A stretch of 56,721 nucleotides of DNA, taken from positions 1 through 56,721 of the forward strand of contig CALHIV010000006.1 in assembly GCA_938030895.1 (NCBI GenBank). The letters are read 5' to 3'. Each line of letters starts with the position of its first letter. Within the stretch, counting starts at the first letter, position 1. The position numbers and the translations under genes are program-made. This DNA is from an uncultured Nitrososphaerales archaeon (GTDB lineage: Archaea > Thermoproteota > Nitrososphaeria > Nitrososphaerales > Nitrosocaldaceae). Under the pieces are notes generated by a model. The model worked only from the letters and a program-made list of their open reading frames with translations. It was not told the DNA's origin and made no database searches. This document shows positions 45,117-55,311 of the stretch, piece by piece.

Positions 45117-45227
45117 ATGGCTAAGAGGTTCAACCCTGAGAGGTTCGAGAGGTGTACAGCAAAGTCATACAGTAGGAAGGAGGCAAGGGCCAAGAGGGTT
45201 AAGATAAGGAGGAGGAAGAAGGGCTAA
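45117..45227 (+). CDS. Very small, highly basic protein
   Basis: A 36-codon frame encodes MAKRFNPERFERCTAKSYSR and then an Arg/Lys-rich end (ARAKRVKIRRRKKG). About 45% of residues are basic and there is one Cys. Its composition resembles small ribosome-associated or nucleic-acid-binding proteins, but I cannot name a family. A CCTTTATC element lies about 30 nt upstream of the ATG. Upstream in-frame codons exist but read as non-coding sequence. Confidence 0.6.
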   Translation: MAKRFNPERFERCTAKSYSRKEARAKRVKIRRRKKG

Positions 45228-45234
45228 TACTCTA

Positions 45235-46605
45235 CTAACTAAACTGCTCATCTAACTCTGCAAACTCCTGCATTATACTGCTAACATAGCATATACCATC
45301 GAGTACATTCCTTATACTTGTAAACTCATTCGGTGCATGTATATTTGCATGTGCTGGTGAGCATCCAGTCCATACAGAGTTCATCCTGAGTAGTTTGGTG
45401 AATACATAGTCTGGTCCAGAGGCCCATGAGTTTGGGAATACCGATGGTTCCGTATCGTATACATTGCTAGCAGCACTTGCAACTGCCTTCACTATCCCTG
45501 CGTTTGGATCCGTCTTTGAAGGTTCCAGAGAGCCTAGCATGGTAACCTCAACATTAGTGAAGTCCATATCACTCAGATGCCTCTTCAACATATTGAATAG
45601 TTCATCTGGCTTCTGATCATACACAAGCCTAAAGTCAACCTTGGCAAACGCCTCGCTTGGGAGAACAGTCTTCGATCCTGATGCTACATAGCCAGAGTAT
45701 ATTCCTGCTATATTGCATGTTGGCTCAAATAGTAGTCTTTTAAGTGCTGCCTTACCCTTGAGATTGCCTATGAACTCCTTCACACCATAATCCTTCTTGA
45801 TACTCTCAACATCATACTCTAACCTATCAAGGAGGGTAAGATCATCCTTACTTGGAACCTTAACACCGTCATACCAGCCTTCAACCGTTATCCTACCATC
45901 CTTCTTCAGACTGTTAAGAACCTTTATGAGTGTCCATGCAGCGTTTGGTACTATTGGAGCAAGAGATGAGTGTATATCCACTGATGCTGTTCTTGCCCTG
46001 AACTCAACGTAGAGCAACCCTTTCAACCCAGCGTATATGTTAGGTGAGCCAGATGGGTTCAATGAACCATCGAAGCATACACATGAATCTGCCTTTAGCA
46101 TACTAGCATATTCCTTGACAAATGCTGGTAGATGTATAGAGGAGATCTCCTCCTCGCCCTCTATGATCACCTTCACATTAAGAGGTAGAGTGCCATTGAT
46201 ATCCAGTAGAGCCTTGACTGCATTGATTACTGCTATAACATTCCCCTTGGAGTCTGCTGCGCCCCTCCCATGTACCTTATCATCAGTAACTATGCCAGAG
46301 AATGGGTTGTAGCGCCAAGCATCCAACGGTTCTGCTGGCTGCACATCATAATGCCCATAGAAGAGCAGAGTCTTATCACTCTCCCCCCTTGCCTCGCCAT
46401 AGACTATTGGATTGCCATCTTCTAATCTTATCAACCTACTCTCTAAACCAGCGTCACGCATCAACCCATTGAGCACTCCAGCACACTCATCTATCCCTAT
46501 ACCTTGGGCAGATACGCTTGGATGCTTTATGAGGCTTCTTAGATCACCTACTATCTCATTCCTCTTCGCCTTGACATACTCCCTCACCCTATCTATCACT
46601 AGCAT
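45235..46605 (-). CDS. M20-family metallopeptidase (ArgE/DapE/carnosinase type)
   Basis: The 456-residue protein is a dinuclear zinc hydrolase. FYGHYDVQPAEPLDAW has the first His and Asp, HGRGAADSKGNVIAVINAV the bridging Asp, and VIIEGEEEISSIHLPAF the catalytic Glu pair. The C-terminal SCSPAHANIHAPNEF-like segment (GCSPAHANIHAPNEF) holds the last His. It resembles carnosinase-like dipeptidases more than DapE. It is convergent with the small basic protein, whose stop lies 8 nt away. Confidence 0.92.
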   Translation of the reverse strand: MLVIDRVREYVKAKRNEIVGDLRSLIKHPSVSAQGIGIDECAGVLNGLMRDAGLESRLIRLEDGNPIVYGEARGESDKTLLFYGHYDVQPAEPLDAWRYNPFSGIVTDDKVHGRGAADSKGNVIAVINAVKALLDINGTLPLNVKVIIEGEEEISSIHLPAFVKEYASMLKADSCVCFDGSLNPSGSPNIYAGLKGLLYVEFRARTASVDIHSSLAPIVPNAAWTLIKVLNSLKKDGRITVEGWYDGVKVPSKDDLTLLDRLEYDVESIKKDYGVKEFIGNLKGKAALKRLLFEPTCNIAGIYSGYVASGSKTVLPSEAFAKVDFRLVYDQKPDELFNMLKRHLSDMDFTNVEVTMLGSLEPSKTDPNAGIVKAVASAASNVYDTEPSVFPNSWASGPDYVFTKLLRMNSVWTGCSPAHANIHAPNEFTSIRNVLDGICYVSSIMQEFAELDEQFS

Positions 46606-46752
46606 GATATATGATACAATGAAGTTAACTTAATACTTTGCCCTCATAACTGAATAGGATATATTTGTGAACCATGATCTATATATAATTAATATGTTAT
46701 TAAACGGTATCATACTTAATGAATTTAATATACAATAAGGGATAAATCAAAA

Positions 46753-46760
46753 TTTATATA
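46753..46760 (+). promoter_or_regulatory. TATA box of the hexulose-phosphate synthase gene
   Basis: TTTATATA lies 21-28 nt before the ATG at 46781, and supports a leaderless transcript and that start. Confidence 0.55.
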
Positions 46761-46780
46761 ATTCGTAGTAGCATTCATAG

Positions 46781-47446
46781 ATGATTGGTATGGGTAAGGC
46801 GCTTCTCCAGGTAGCGCTGGATGTTACAAGGATAGAAGATGCTCTAAGCATAGCGATAATGGCTAGGGAGAATGGTGCTGACATAATAGAGGCTGGTACA
46901 CTGCTCATAAAGGGCGCTGGCATCTCATCTGTGAAGAGCATAAAGGATGTGTGTAGGGATCTTCCTCTAGTTGCTGATATGAAGATATTAGATGCTGGGG
47001 CGGAGGAGGTTGAGTTGGCAGCAAGGAATGGTGCAGATATAGTTACTGTATCTGCGCTAGCACATGATAGGACTATACTTGATTCCATAATAGCGGGAAG
47101 GAACCATGGCGTGAAGGTAATGGTAGATTTTCTGCACGTGAAGGACCCATTGGATAGAGGCATGGACCTCTGCGAGTTGGGAGTTGATTATCTATGCATA
47201 CATAGGGGTATGGATGCAACAAAGGCTGGGGCAATACACCTAGATGAGATGGTTAAGATCGTCAAGGCCTTGAGTACTTCATGTAATGTACCCATAGCTG
47301 TTGCTGGAGGCATAGATGATTCAAATATATGCGAGTTTATAAGGGCTGGGGCAAAGATAATAGTTGTAGGCTCATACATAACCAGATCTGCAGATGTTGG
47401 AAGGACAGTCAGATGGGTTAGGAGGTTCATAGATAGCGCAGTATAA
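46781..47446 (+). CDS. 3-hexulose-6-phosphate synthase-type aldolase
   Basis: The 221-residue protein is in the orotidine-phosphate decarboxylase superfamily. LQVALDVTRIEDALSIA, then ENGADIIEAGTLLIKGAGIS and LVADMKILDAGAEEVELA carry the D-x-K-x-x-D motif. NGADIVTVSALAHDRTI and VAGGIDDSNICEFIRAGAKI complete the barrel. In archaea such enzymes work in reverse to make ribulose 5-phosphate from fructose 6-phosphate, linking to the transketolase and epimerase genes at 1-3 kb. The partner isomerase (Phi) is not in this window. A related ketogulonate decarboxylase role cannot be excluded. Confidence 0.85.
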   Translation: MIGMGKALLQVALDVTRIEDALSIAIMARENGADIIEAGTLLIKGAGISSVKSIKDVCRDLPLVADMKILDAGAEEVELAARNGADIVTVSALAHDRTILDSIIAGRNHGVKVMVDFLHVKDPLDRGMDLCELGVDYLCIHRGMDATKAGAIHLDEMVKIVKALSTSCNVPIAVAGGIDDSNICEFIRAGAKIIVVGSYITRSADVGRTVRWVRRFIDSAV

Positions 47447-47536
47447 AATAAAGATGATGATATATAAAATAAAGATGATGATATTGATATTGATATGATA
47501 TTGATATGATATAGAGATGGAGCATAGTATATAGGA

Positions 47537-50483
<2,947 letters not shown>

Positions 50484-50594
50484 GCCTTACCTTAGAGTAT
50501 CCTCTCTTTTATCCTATTCGTTAGAATTTTAGCCAGTGTTAAAGTAAGTAGATACCAACTATGGTGTACATATATGCATGCATCTAATCTATAG

Positions 50595-50786
50595 CTAGCC
50601 TCCCCCAGTAGTAGCATCGAATAGGCAGCATTTACACCCTTCCCTTTCACCACAGTAAGGGCATACACATGAACATGCCTCTATTGTATTACCACATATC
50701 TCGCAGAAGACCATCTCTACCCCTTCGATATCAGCATCTGTCTTAGTATTAACATCATTATCACTATCCATGCTATTACTACTCAA
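50595..50786 (-). CDS. Small Cys-rich zinc-ribbon-like protein
   Basis: The 63-residue protein has an acidic N-terminus and then CEICGN, CSCVCPYCGE and CKCCLF, nine Cys in about 30 residues. The first and third groups could bind one or two zinc ions. No family is recognised. Met24 (MVFCEICG) is an alternative start that would remove the acidic leader. Confidence 0.6.
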   Translation of the reverse strand: MSSNSMDSDNDVNTKTDADIEGVEMVFCEICGNTIEACSCVCPYCGEREGCKCCLFDATTGGG

Positions 50787-50893
50787 CCCTTTCTTTTAAA
50801 TATGTTTAACTATTGCAATGCAAATAACTATGGCATATCCTCTCTTACCAAAAGAATTCTATAATGGATGTAGAAGATCTGTTAACATATAAA

Positions 50894-51133
50894 TCATGAG
50901 GTGTAGTTGCATGCTGTTGCTACGCTCTTGAGTTCCGTGAACCTTATGGAACCCTTTGGTACCTCACCTAGTTCTTGCTTCAATAGCACTATCCTCTCTA
51001 TAATGGTGATATGCTCTCTACACACTAGTCCTATCATATACTCGCCAGAGTCATCAAGTATAGATATTATATGTGATGGGATGCCTCTACAGGCTTTGAG
51101 CCCTACCCTTATACAACACTTGTCCGGGAGCAT
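50894..51133 (-). CDS. Conserved-looking small hypothetical protein
   Basis: The 79-residue protein has regular alpha/beta character: IRVGLKACRGIPSHIISILD, YMIGLVCREHITIIERIVLL, then GEVPKGSIRFTELKSVATAC. Four Cys are present (CC near the start, CRG and CRE). I do not recognise it. It is divergent from the DUF47/PiT pair. Confidence 0.5.
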   Translation of the reverse strand: MLPDKCCIRVGLKACRGIPSHIISILDDSGEYMIGLVCREHITIIERIVLLKQELGEVPKGSIRFTELKSVATACNYTS

Positions 51134-51205
51134 CGTTGTATCATCTTTGAACCTACTTTTATCCTTATCTTAAGACTATTATTACTCAGATCTTCACTAG
51201 ATTAT

Positions 51206-51883
51206 GTGAGGAAGGGTAGAAGAATATTTGATGATAGAGGGGGAGAGAGTAGAGATATTCAAGGCATACTACTAGAGCATATGAATGTTATCATAGATAC
51301 ACTTGACAACTTTAGGAGTATGATAGATTCTCTACTTGCACTTGATACTAGGAGGAGCCAAGAGTATCTTGAGATGATAGATCATCTAGAGACCAAGGCA
51401 GATGATGTGCATAGGGAGAATGTTATCAAGGTATGTAAGGGTTCGTTCTTTGGCTACATGCGTGAGGATATACTGGCATTCATGGAGCATGTTGATGATA
51501 TAGCAGATAGTGCAAAGGAGGCATCTAGGGTACTAATGATGAGGAGGATACCAGATGATGCATTACAAAAATTCTTCAACGCTAACTCCATTGCATACAT
51601 AAATGGGAGTATAGAGACGGTTATGCACCTCCTCGATCTTGTAAATGCGTTAAACGAGAAGAGGGATGTGATACTCGAGAAGGTTAAGAGGGTAGAGCAG
51701 AGTGAGGAGAGCGTTGATACTATAAAGGGTAGTGTACTACATGAACTCTACAGTAGCAATACTTATGATATACTAACCATAATACAACTCAAAGAGTTCG
51801 TACAACTTGTGGATAGGATTGCGGATAGTGCAGAGGATGCAAGCGATGTTATAATACTCATGCTGGCCAAGGGGTATGCATAG
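51206..51883 (+). CDS. DUF47 (PhoU-like) accessory protein of the phosphate transporter
   Basis: The 225-residue helical protein is of the DUF47 family, which usually sits beside PiT transporters and modulates them. DHLETKADDVHRENVIKVCK and EHVDDIADSAKEASRVLMMR are the two acidic E-x-x-x-D-type helices expected to bind metal; VQLVDRIADSAEDASDVIIL repeats this pattern. The start is GTG. The end overlaps the PiT gene by 8 nt. Confidence 0.9.
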   Translation: MRKGRRIFDDRGGESRDIQGILLEHMNVIIDTLDNFRSMIDSLLALDTRRSQEYLEMIDHLETKADDVHRENVIKVCKGSFFGYMREDILAFMEHVDDIADSAKEASRVLMMRRIPDDALQKFFNANSIAYINGSIETVMHLLDLVNALNEKRDVILEKVKRVEQSEESVDTIKGSVLHELYSSNTYDILTIIQLKEFVQLVDRIADSAEDASDVIILMLAKGYA

Positions 51884-52784
51884 CATAGCAACATACCCAT
51901 TGGATCTACTGCTCCTACTATACATAGCGTTCATCTTTGGTATCAACAATGCTGGTATAGCAGTAACAAGCATGCTTGCCTCAGGTTTCAAATACAGGAT
52001 CAGTCTAGGAATATCAGCATTAGGGTTCATCACTGGAGCACTGCTTGAAGGCTGGAAGATGAGCAGTATTACAATGCAAGGGGATTACACTATAACGTTC
52101 ACAATAACAGCAATAATGCTATCCATATTCTCATTCCTTAACCTGCCTGTGAGCATGGTCAACATAATATTTGCAAGTTATATAGGGAGTACTATGGGTA
52201 TAGAGACTCTATCTCCTAACATAGTATCTGTAATAGCAGCATGGATCATATCACCATTCATAGCGCTGATAACTACTCTCTTCATATACCATCTCATAGT
52301 AAGGTTCACAGCAACGTTAAGCATAGTCAGTCTATTCAGATTCTATTCTATCATGATCCCATCTGCAACATTCTATACCTCATACACCATAGGGGCAAAC
52401 AATCTAGGATTGCTTTACTCTATGGGCTATGGACACACCAATAGTATAGATAGTTACATGATGCTTGCTATACCTGTGGTGTTTATAATTGGGATAGTTA
52501 AGGGTAAGAAGATATCAAGATTCCTGAGTGAGGAGATAGTTGGTTATACCCCTTCTACCATATTGAGTGGTATAATAGCATGCTCCATCATACTATGGTT
52601 ATCTACACAGATGCAGATACCATTACCATTCTCACAGATGCTCATAGGTTCACTCATAGGTATAAATATGATAAAGAGACCCCGTGTGTACAATAAACGT
52701 TCGCTACTCTTACTTGTATCATCTTGGATAGGATCCACATCTCTAAGTTTTATAATAACATCTGTAGTTGCTAAGGTTATATAA
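51876..52784 (+). CDS. PiT-family inorganic phosphate permease
   Basis: The 302-residue protein has eight to ten hydrophobic helices and the two inverted repeats of the PiT family. The repeats open as FIFGINNAGIAVTSMLASG and YTIGANNLGLLYSMG. In most PiT proteins these are GxND or GANDxxNA, with an Asp for cation and phosphate. Here both have Asn in place of Asp. It is coupled to the DUF47 gene. The protein is shorter than many homologues (about 330-500). Function as a phosphate transporter is likely but not certain, given the changes. Confidence 0.8.
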   Translation: MHSIATYPLDLLLLLYIAFIFGINNAGIAVTSMLASGFKYRISLGISALGFITGALLEGWKMSSITMQGDYTITFTITAIMLSIFSFLNLPVSMVNIIFASYIGSTMGIETLSPNIVSVIAAWIISPFIALITTLFIYHLIVRFTATLSIVSLFRFYSIMIPSATFYTSYTIGANNLGLLYSMGYGHTNSIDSYMMLAIPVVFIIGIVKGKKISRFLSEEIVGYTPSTILSGIIACSIILWLSTQMQIPLPFSQMLIGSLIGINMIKRPRVYNKRSLLLLVSSWIGSTSLSFIITSVVAKVI

Positions 52785-52807
52785 AAAAGAAAAAGAGAAG
52801 TAGATTG

Positions 52808-52855
52808 CTCTACTCTGCTCTACTCTACTATACTCTACTATACTCTACTATACTC
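52808..52855. repeat. CTACTCTACTATA tandem repeat
   Basis: About four copies of a 10- to 12-nt unit (CTACTCTACTATA variants) follow the PiT gene. No coding frame or RNA fold is seen. Confidence 0.6.
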
Positions 52856-52916
52856 ATATTAATCTGGTATCAGCAGTTATTGTTGCTATCATCATTCTAC
52901 TATAGCATGCACTCAG

Positions 52917-53192
52917 TTAACGCTTTCTAGCCACTATGGTATGGGTCTTTGCAACATACCATCTTATCCTATCCTTGAAGCTTGGCCACCAATCAAGGAA
53001 GGTATCAGCATCATCGCTCTCAAATATAAGGAACCCATTATACTCTGTTCCCCAAGCATGAACATACTCTCCAACCAGCCTTATACCAGAAGGGATGTTC
53101 TTCTTCAACTCATTCCATTCTCTGCTTGCCTTGGAAGCATCGTCATCACTCATACTCTTGAACTGGTAGAGTACCAGGAACGCTGTAGCCAT
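52917..53192 (-). CDS. DUF3303-like small protein
   Basis: The 91-residue protein reads ATAFLVLYQFKSMSDDDASK, then SGIRLVGEYVHAWGTEYNGF and LIFESDDADTFLDWWPSFKD, close to the DUF3303 family (a ferredoxin-like fold dimer). Function is unknown. The ATG at 53192 lies about 28 nt after a TTAATAA element on the minus strand, so I prefer it to the GTG at 53210 that adds six residues. Confidence 0.75.
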   Translation of the reverse strand: MATAFLVLYQFKSMSDDDASKASREWNELKKNIPSGIRLVGEYVHAWGTEYNGFLIFESDDADTFLDWWPSFKDRIRWYVAKTHTIVARKR

Positions 53193-53237
53193 GTATAGGT
53201 ATTGATTCACATGTTATTAAGTATTGTGTACCGTTGT

Positions 53238-53265
53238 CGGATAGTTAACATTTTATAACTATCCG
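53238..53265 (-). repeat. Perfect hairpin at the end of a transposon remnant
   Basis: CGGATAGTTA (53238-53247) and TAACTATCCG (53256-53265) form a 10-bp stem with an 8-nt loop. On the minus strand the hairpin contains the stop codon of the fragment upstream. IS200/IS605 elements often have such subterminal hairpins right after their last gene. Confidence 0.6.
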
Positions 53266-53640
53266 TTCCCCCTCAGCCTTGAAGGCATTAGGTGGCTTTC
53301 TGGAACAACGGTGAAGGACGGCACATCGGGAGTTTCATGGCTATGGCTATATTCCATCGAGACTAAGTGCCTGTCCGCTTTCCGCTTGGAAGCTGCTTCT
53401 ACACTTAAAGGTATGCCCATTCGGCTTACTCTACTCAATTCGCCACATATCGGGCACTTACCTACTCATATAGGTATATGGGGATGTAGTATAGAAGGGT
53501 TTTGATTGATTGGTTACTTGCTAGTGATGAGCAAGTCTCCATACGAGTTTTACTCTTTGGTGTAGAATTAAGAAAGAAGAGGGCTAGTTACCTTTCACAG
53601 GCTTAACTACACTAAGCGTCAACATCTTTTCAACCATCAT
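53259..53640 (-). pseudogene. Internally deleted TnpB/OrfB-like transposon remnant
   Basis: On the minus strand a frame starts at 53640 with two Met and reads VEKMLTLSVVKPVKGN before a stop, the style of an OrfB/TnpB N-terminus. After broken sequence, an open stretch from 53465 reads VGKCPICGELSRVSRMGIPL and continues to a stop at 53259. CPICGE is the kind of zinc-finger half seen near TnpB C-termini. The middle is missing. With the terminal hairpin this looks like a MITE-like derivative of an IS605-type element. Assignment is by pattern and is uncertain. Confidence 0.4.
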
Positions 53641-53753
53641 ATAAAGAAATTGTAAGAATTGTTATGCAAAATTATCTATTCAGGAACTGCTTTACGCCCA
53701 TCATAGCATAACACAGCATATAACATCATATCGCATCATACAATACTGCCTTG

Positions 53754-54245
53754 CTATTGGATGAGTGCTGATACACATCTGCGTATACTCTCAAGGTCTA
53801 TAACACCCCTCATATCTATTATAGTGCTTATCTGAGCCCTAAACTCATCGACCTCATCCTTGCTCACTGTCAGTGTTGGATCTTTACCCTTTGATCCTAT
53901 TATCCTTCCATTAGCATCTATACCGTTGATCCATAAGGCAAGTAGTGACTGCCCAGCCAGATGCCCCTTCGAATCCTTACCAGCAATGATCATGTACCTT
54001 ATCCTCTTCTCTCCTATAACATGCCTTACAAGTGCATCTATACCCTTATTCTCAGATAGCAATCTACCAACGATGACGATGTGTTGCATTATATCAGATC
54101 TAGATATGCTAAGCAGTAGATCAATGCTTGATAGGGTACATAATGCTATGCTAGAGTTTGGATTGCCTATGAAGATATCATGTCTTATTGGGAGTATGTA
54201 CTCACATACCCTTCCAGCTATGTAGGAGAACTTCTCTAGTACCAT
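53754..54245 (-). CDS. Stand-alone MtrA-like corrinoid-binding domain protein
   Basis: The 163-residue protein matches the soluble domain of methyl-tetrahydromethanopterin:coenzyme M methyltransferase subunit A. DIFIGNPNSSIALCTLSS is the opening, GRLLSENKGIDALVRHVI follows, and RYMIIAGKDSKGHLAGQSLL with NGIDANGRIIGSKG is the most diagnostic part. The C-terminal membrane helix of methanogen MtrA is missing, as are all other Mtr subunits here. MtrA homologues do occur in non-methanogenic archaea, where the role is unknown. A CTTTATTA element lies about 27 nt upstream of the ATG. Confidence 0.85.
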   Translation of the reverse strand: MVLEKFSYIAGRVCEYILPIRHDIFIGNPNSSIALCTLSSIDLLLSISRSDIMQHIVIVGRLLSENKGIDALVRHVIGEKRIRYMIIAGKDSKGHLAGQSLLALWINGIDANGRIIGSKGKDPTLTVSKDEVDEFRAQISTIIDMRGVIDLESIRRCVSALIQ

Positions 54246-54275
54246 GGTAGGTATTGATTAGACTGACTAATAAAG

Positions 54276-54668
54276 TCATAAACCCCAGGATACCTTCTTT
54301 ACTGCAGTTACCTTTATGAATGGTGCCTCCCCTTCACCCCATGGATCTCTCCTAACCCATTCAAACCTCTCATAGAATAACCTATAGATCTCATCAAACT
54401 CTTGCCCATGCTCTACTATCTCTGCTATGCCCTCAACCATCAGAGCCTTGTTTGGTTTGTACATATCTATAACAAGAGAGACATTCCTATTCCTTGCTAT
54501 ATTCCTGAACTTCTTTGTATTGTAATCCGTTGCTATGTAGAAGTGGTTATTGTAGAAGATATAACATACTGGCACCACGTGTGGTCTGTTATCTGAGCAT
54601 GTTGCTAACCTACATACCTCATGTTTATTGATGAACTCTAACTCTCTGGTTGAGAATCGTACGCCCAT
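54276..54668 (-). CDS. Pyridoxamine-phosphate-oxidase-like (FMN/F420 split-barrel) protein
   Basis: The 130-residue protein has the flavin-binding split-barrel. ELEFINKHEVCRLATCSDNR, PHVVPVCYIFYNNHFYIATD and NIARNRNVSLVIDMYKP are typical, and the end WVRRDPWGEGEAPFIKVTAV is common among archaeal members that may use F420 or FMN. A longer reading to 54827 runs through the whole tRNA-Ser gene and is wrong. The ATG at 54668 (MGVRFSTRELEF) is the start. Confidence 0.85.
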   Translation of the reverse strand: MGVRFSTRELEFINKHEVCRLATCSDNRPHVVPVCYIFYNNHFYIATDYNTKKFRNIARNRNVSLVIDMYKPNKALMVEGIAEIVEHGQEFDEIYRLFYERFEWVRRDPWGEGEAPFIKVTAVKKVSWGL

Positions 54669-54707
54669 AACACCATCTCTAGCAAGATGCGTATATAATT
54701 GCTTTAA

Positions 54708-54825
54708 CGCCGGGGGTGGGATTTGAACCCACGAGCCCTTGCGGGCACAGGCTATTCGTTGCTTATCATACTCCAGGCATAGGCTATCGACCAAACTGCC
54801 CCCTACCAGACTAGGGTACCCCGGC
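54708..54825 (-). tRNA. tRNA-Ser (GGA) with two 17-nt introns
   Basis: The minus strand has acceptor GCCGGGG/CCCCGGC, discriminator G, a long variable arm (TGCCCGCAAGGGCTC) and T-arm GTGGG-TTCAAAT-CCCAC. A normal anticodon arm, CAGGC-CTGGAGA-GCCTG, appears only if two segments are removed. These are 54779-54795 (after the third base of the stem, about positions 29/30) and 54754-54770 (canonical 37/38). Both are 17 nt. Anticodon GGA then fits the class II arm and the G discriminator of tRNA-Ser. CCA is not encoded. Confidence 0.82.
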
Positions 54826-54939
54826 ACGGTCCATCCTGTGTAGTTGTTAATAACATCATCTATGCAATAACTACTAAATATATGATTCTTCCCTGTAAAT
54901 AAGCAAAGAGTTTAATAACCATACGGGCGAGTTGGTACT

Positions 54940-55254
54940 ATGAGTACGAAGTGGAGCTGTGCTGTATGCTCAAGGCAGATACTATGGAGTGAGATCTTCA
55001 CATTCTACTCAAAGGGCGCTGTACACTTCACCTGCTTCAAGGATGCAGTTATAAGCAAGGATAACAGCGATGAGGCCAAGGCTCTAGTAGATGCTCTGGA
55101 GAACGAACTCAAGATGATAGTTACGTATAAGGGTTATATATCAACTGTTAAGAGTGAAGATGCCAAGAGACTCCTTGAAGAGAATGAGAAGGATGCTGAG
55201 AGGCATGCTGCTCTGCTAACCAAACTGATAGATAGGAAGATAGTGCAGAGCTAG
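54940..55254 (+). CDS. DUF2175 zinc-binding protein
   Basis: The 104-residue protein has KWSCAVCSRQILWSEIFTFY and KGAVHFTCFKDAVI, the Cys/His set of the archaeal DUF2175 family, with a helical C-terminal half (KSEDAKRLLEENEKDAERHA). Function is unknown. Its ATG follows TTTAATAA by about 29 nt, a leaderless arrangement. Confidence 0.85.
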   Translation: MSTKWSCAVCSRQILWSEIFTFYSKGAVHFTCFKDAVISKDNSDEAKALVDALENELKMIVTYKGYISTVKSEDAKRLLEENEKDAERHAALLTKLIDRKIVQS

Positions 55255-55311
55255 ATAGGTAACAGATGATAATTATAAATCAATCTAACGCTCTAGTCTA
55301 TTCTAGACTAT

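Noticed and set aside
53311-53505. Plus-strand frame in the transposon remnant
   Set aside because: The minus strand gives a better reading, with CPICGE and a stop in the hairpin; the plus frame has no motif.
53515-53530. GTGATGA as a possible box C of a C/D guide RNA
   Set aside because: No box D or second C'/D' pair at the right distance could be found.
53225-53600. RNase P or SRP RNA candidate
   Set aside because: The conserved cores of either RNA are absent on both strands; a transposon remnant explains the hairpin better.
54669-54827. N-terminal extension of the split-barrel protein
   Set aside because: The extension is the tRNA-Ser gene read in one frame; the ATG at 54668 gives the normal family start.
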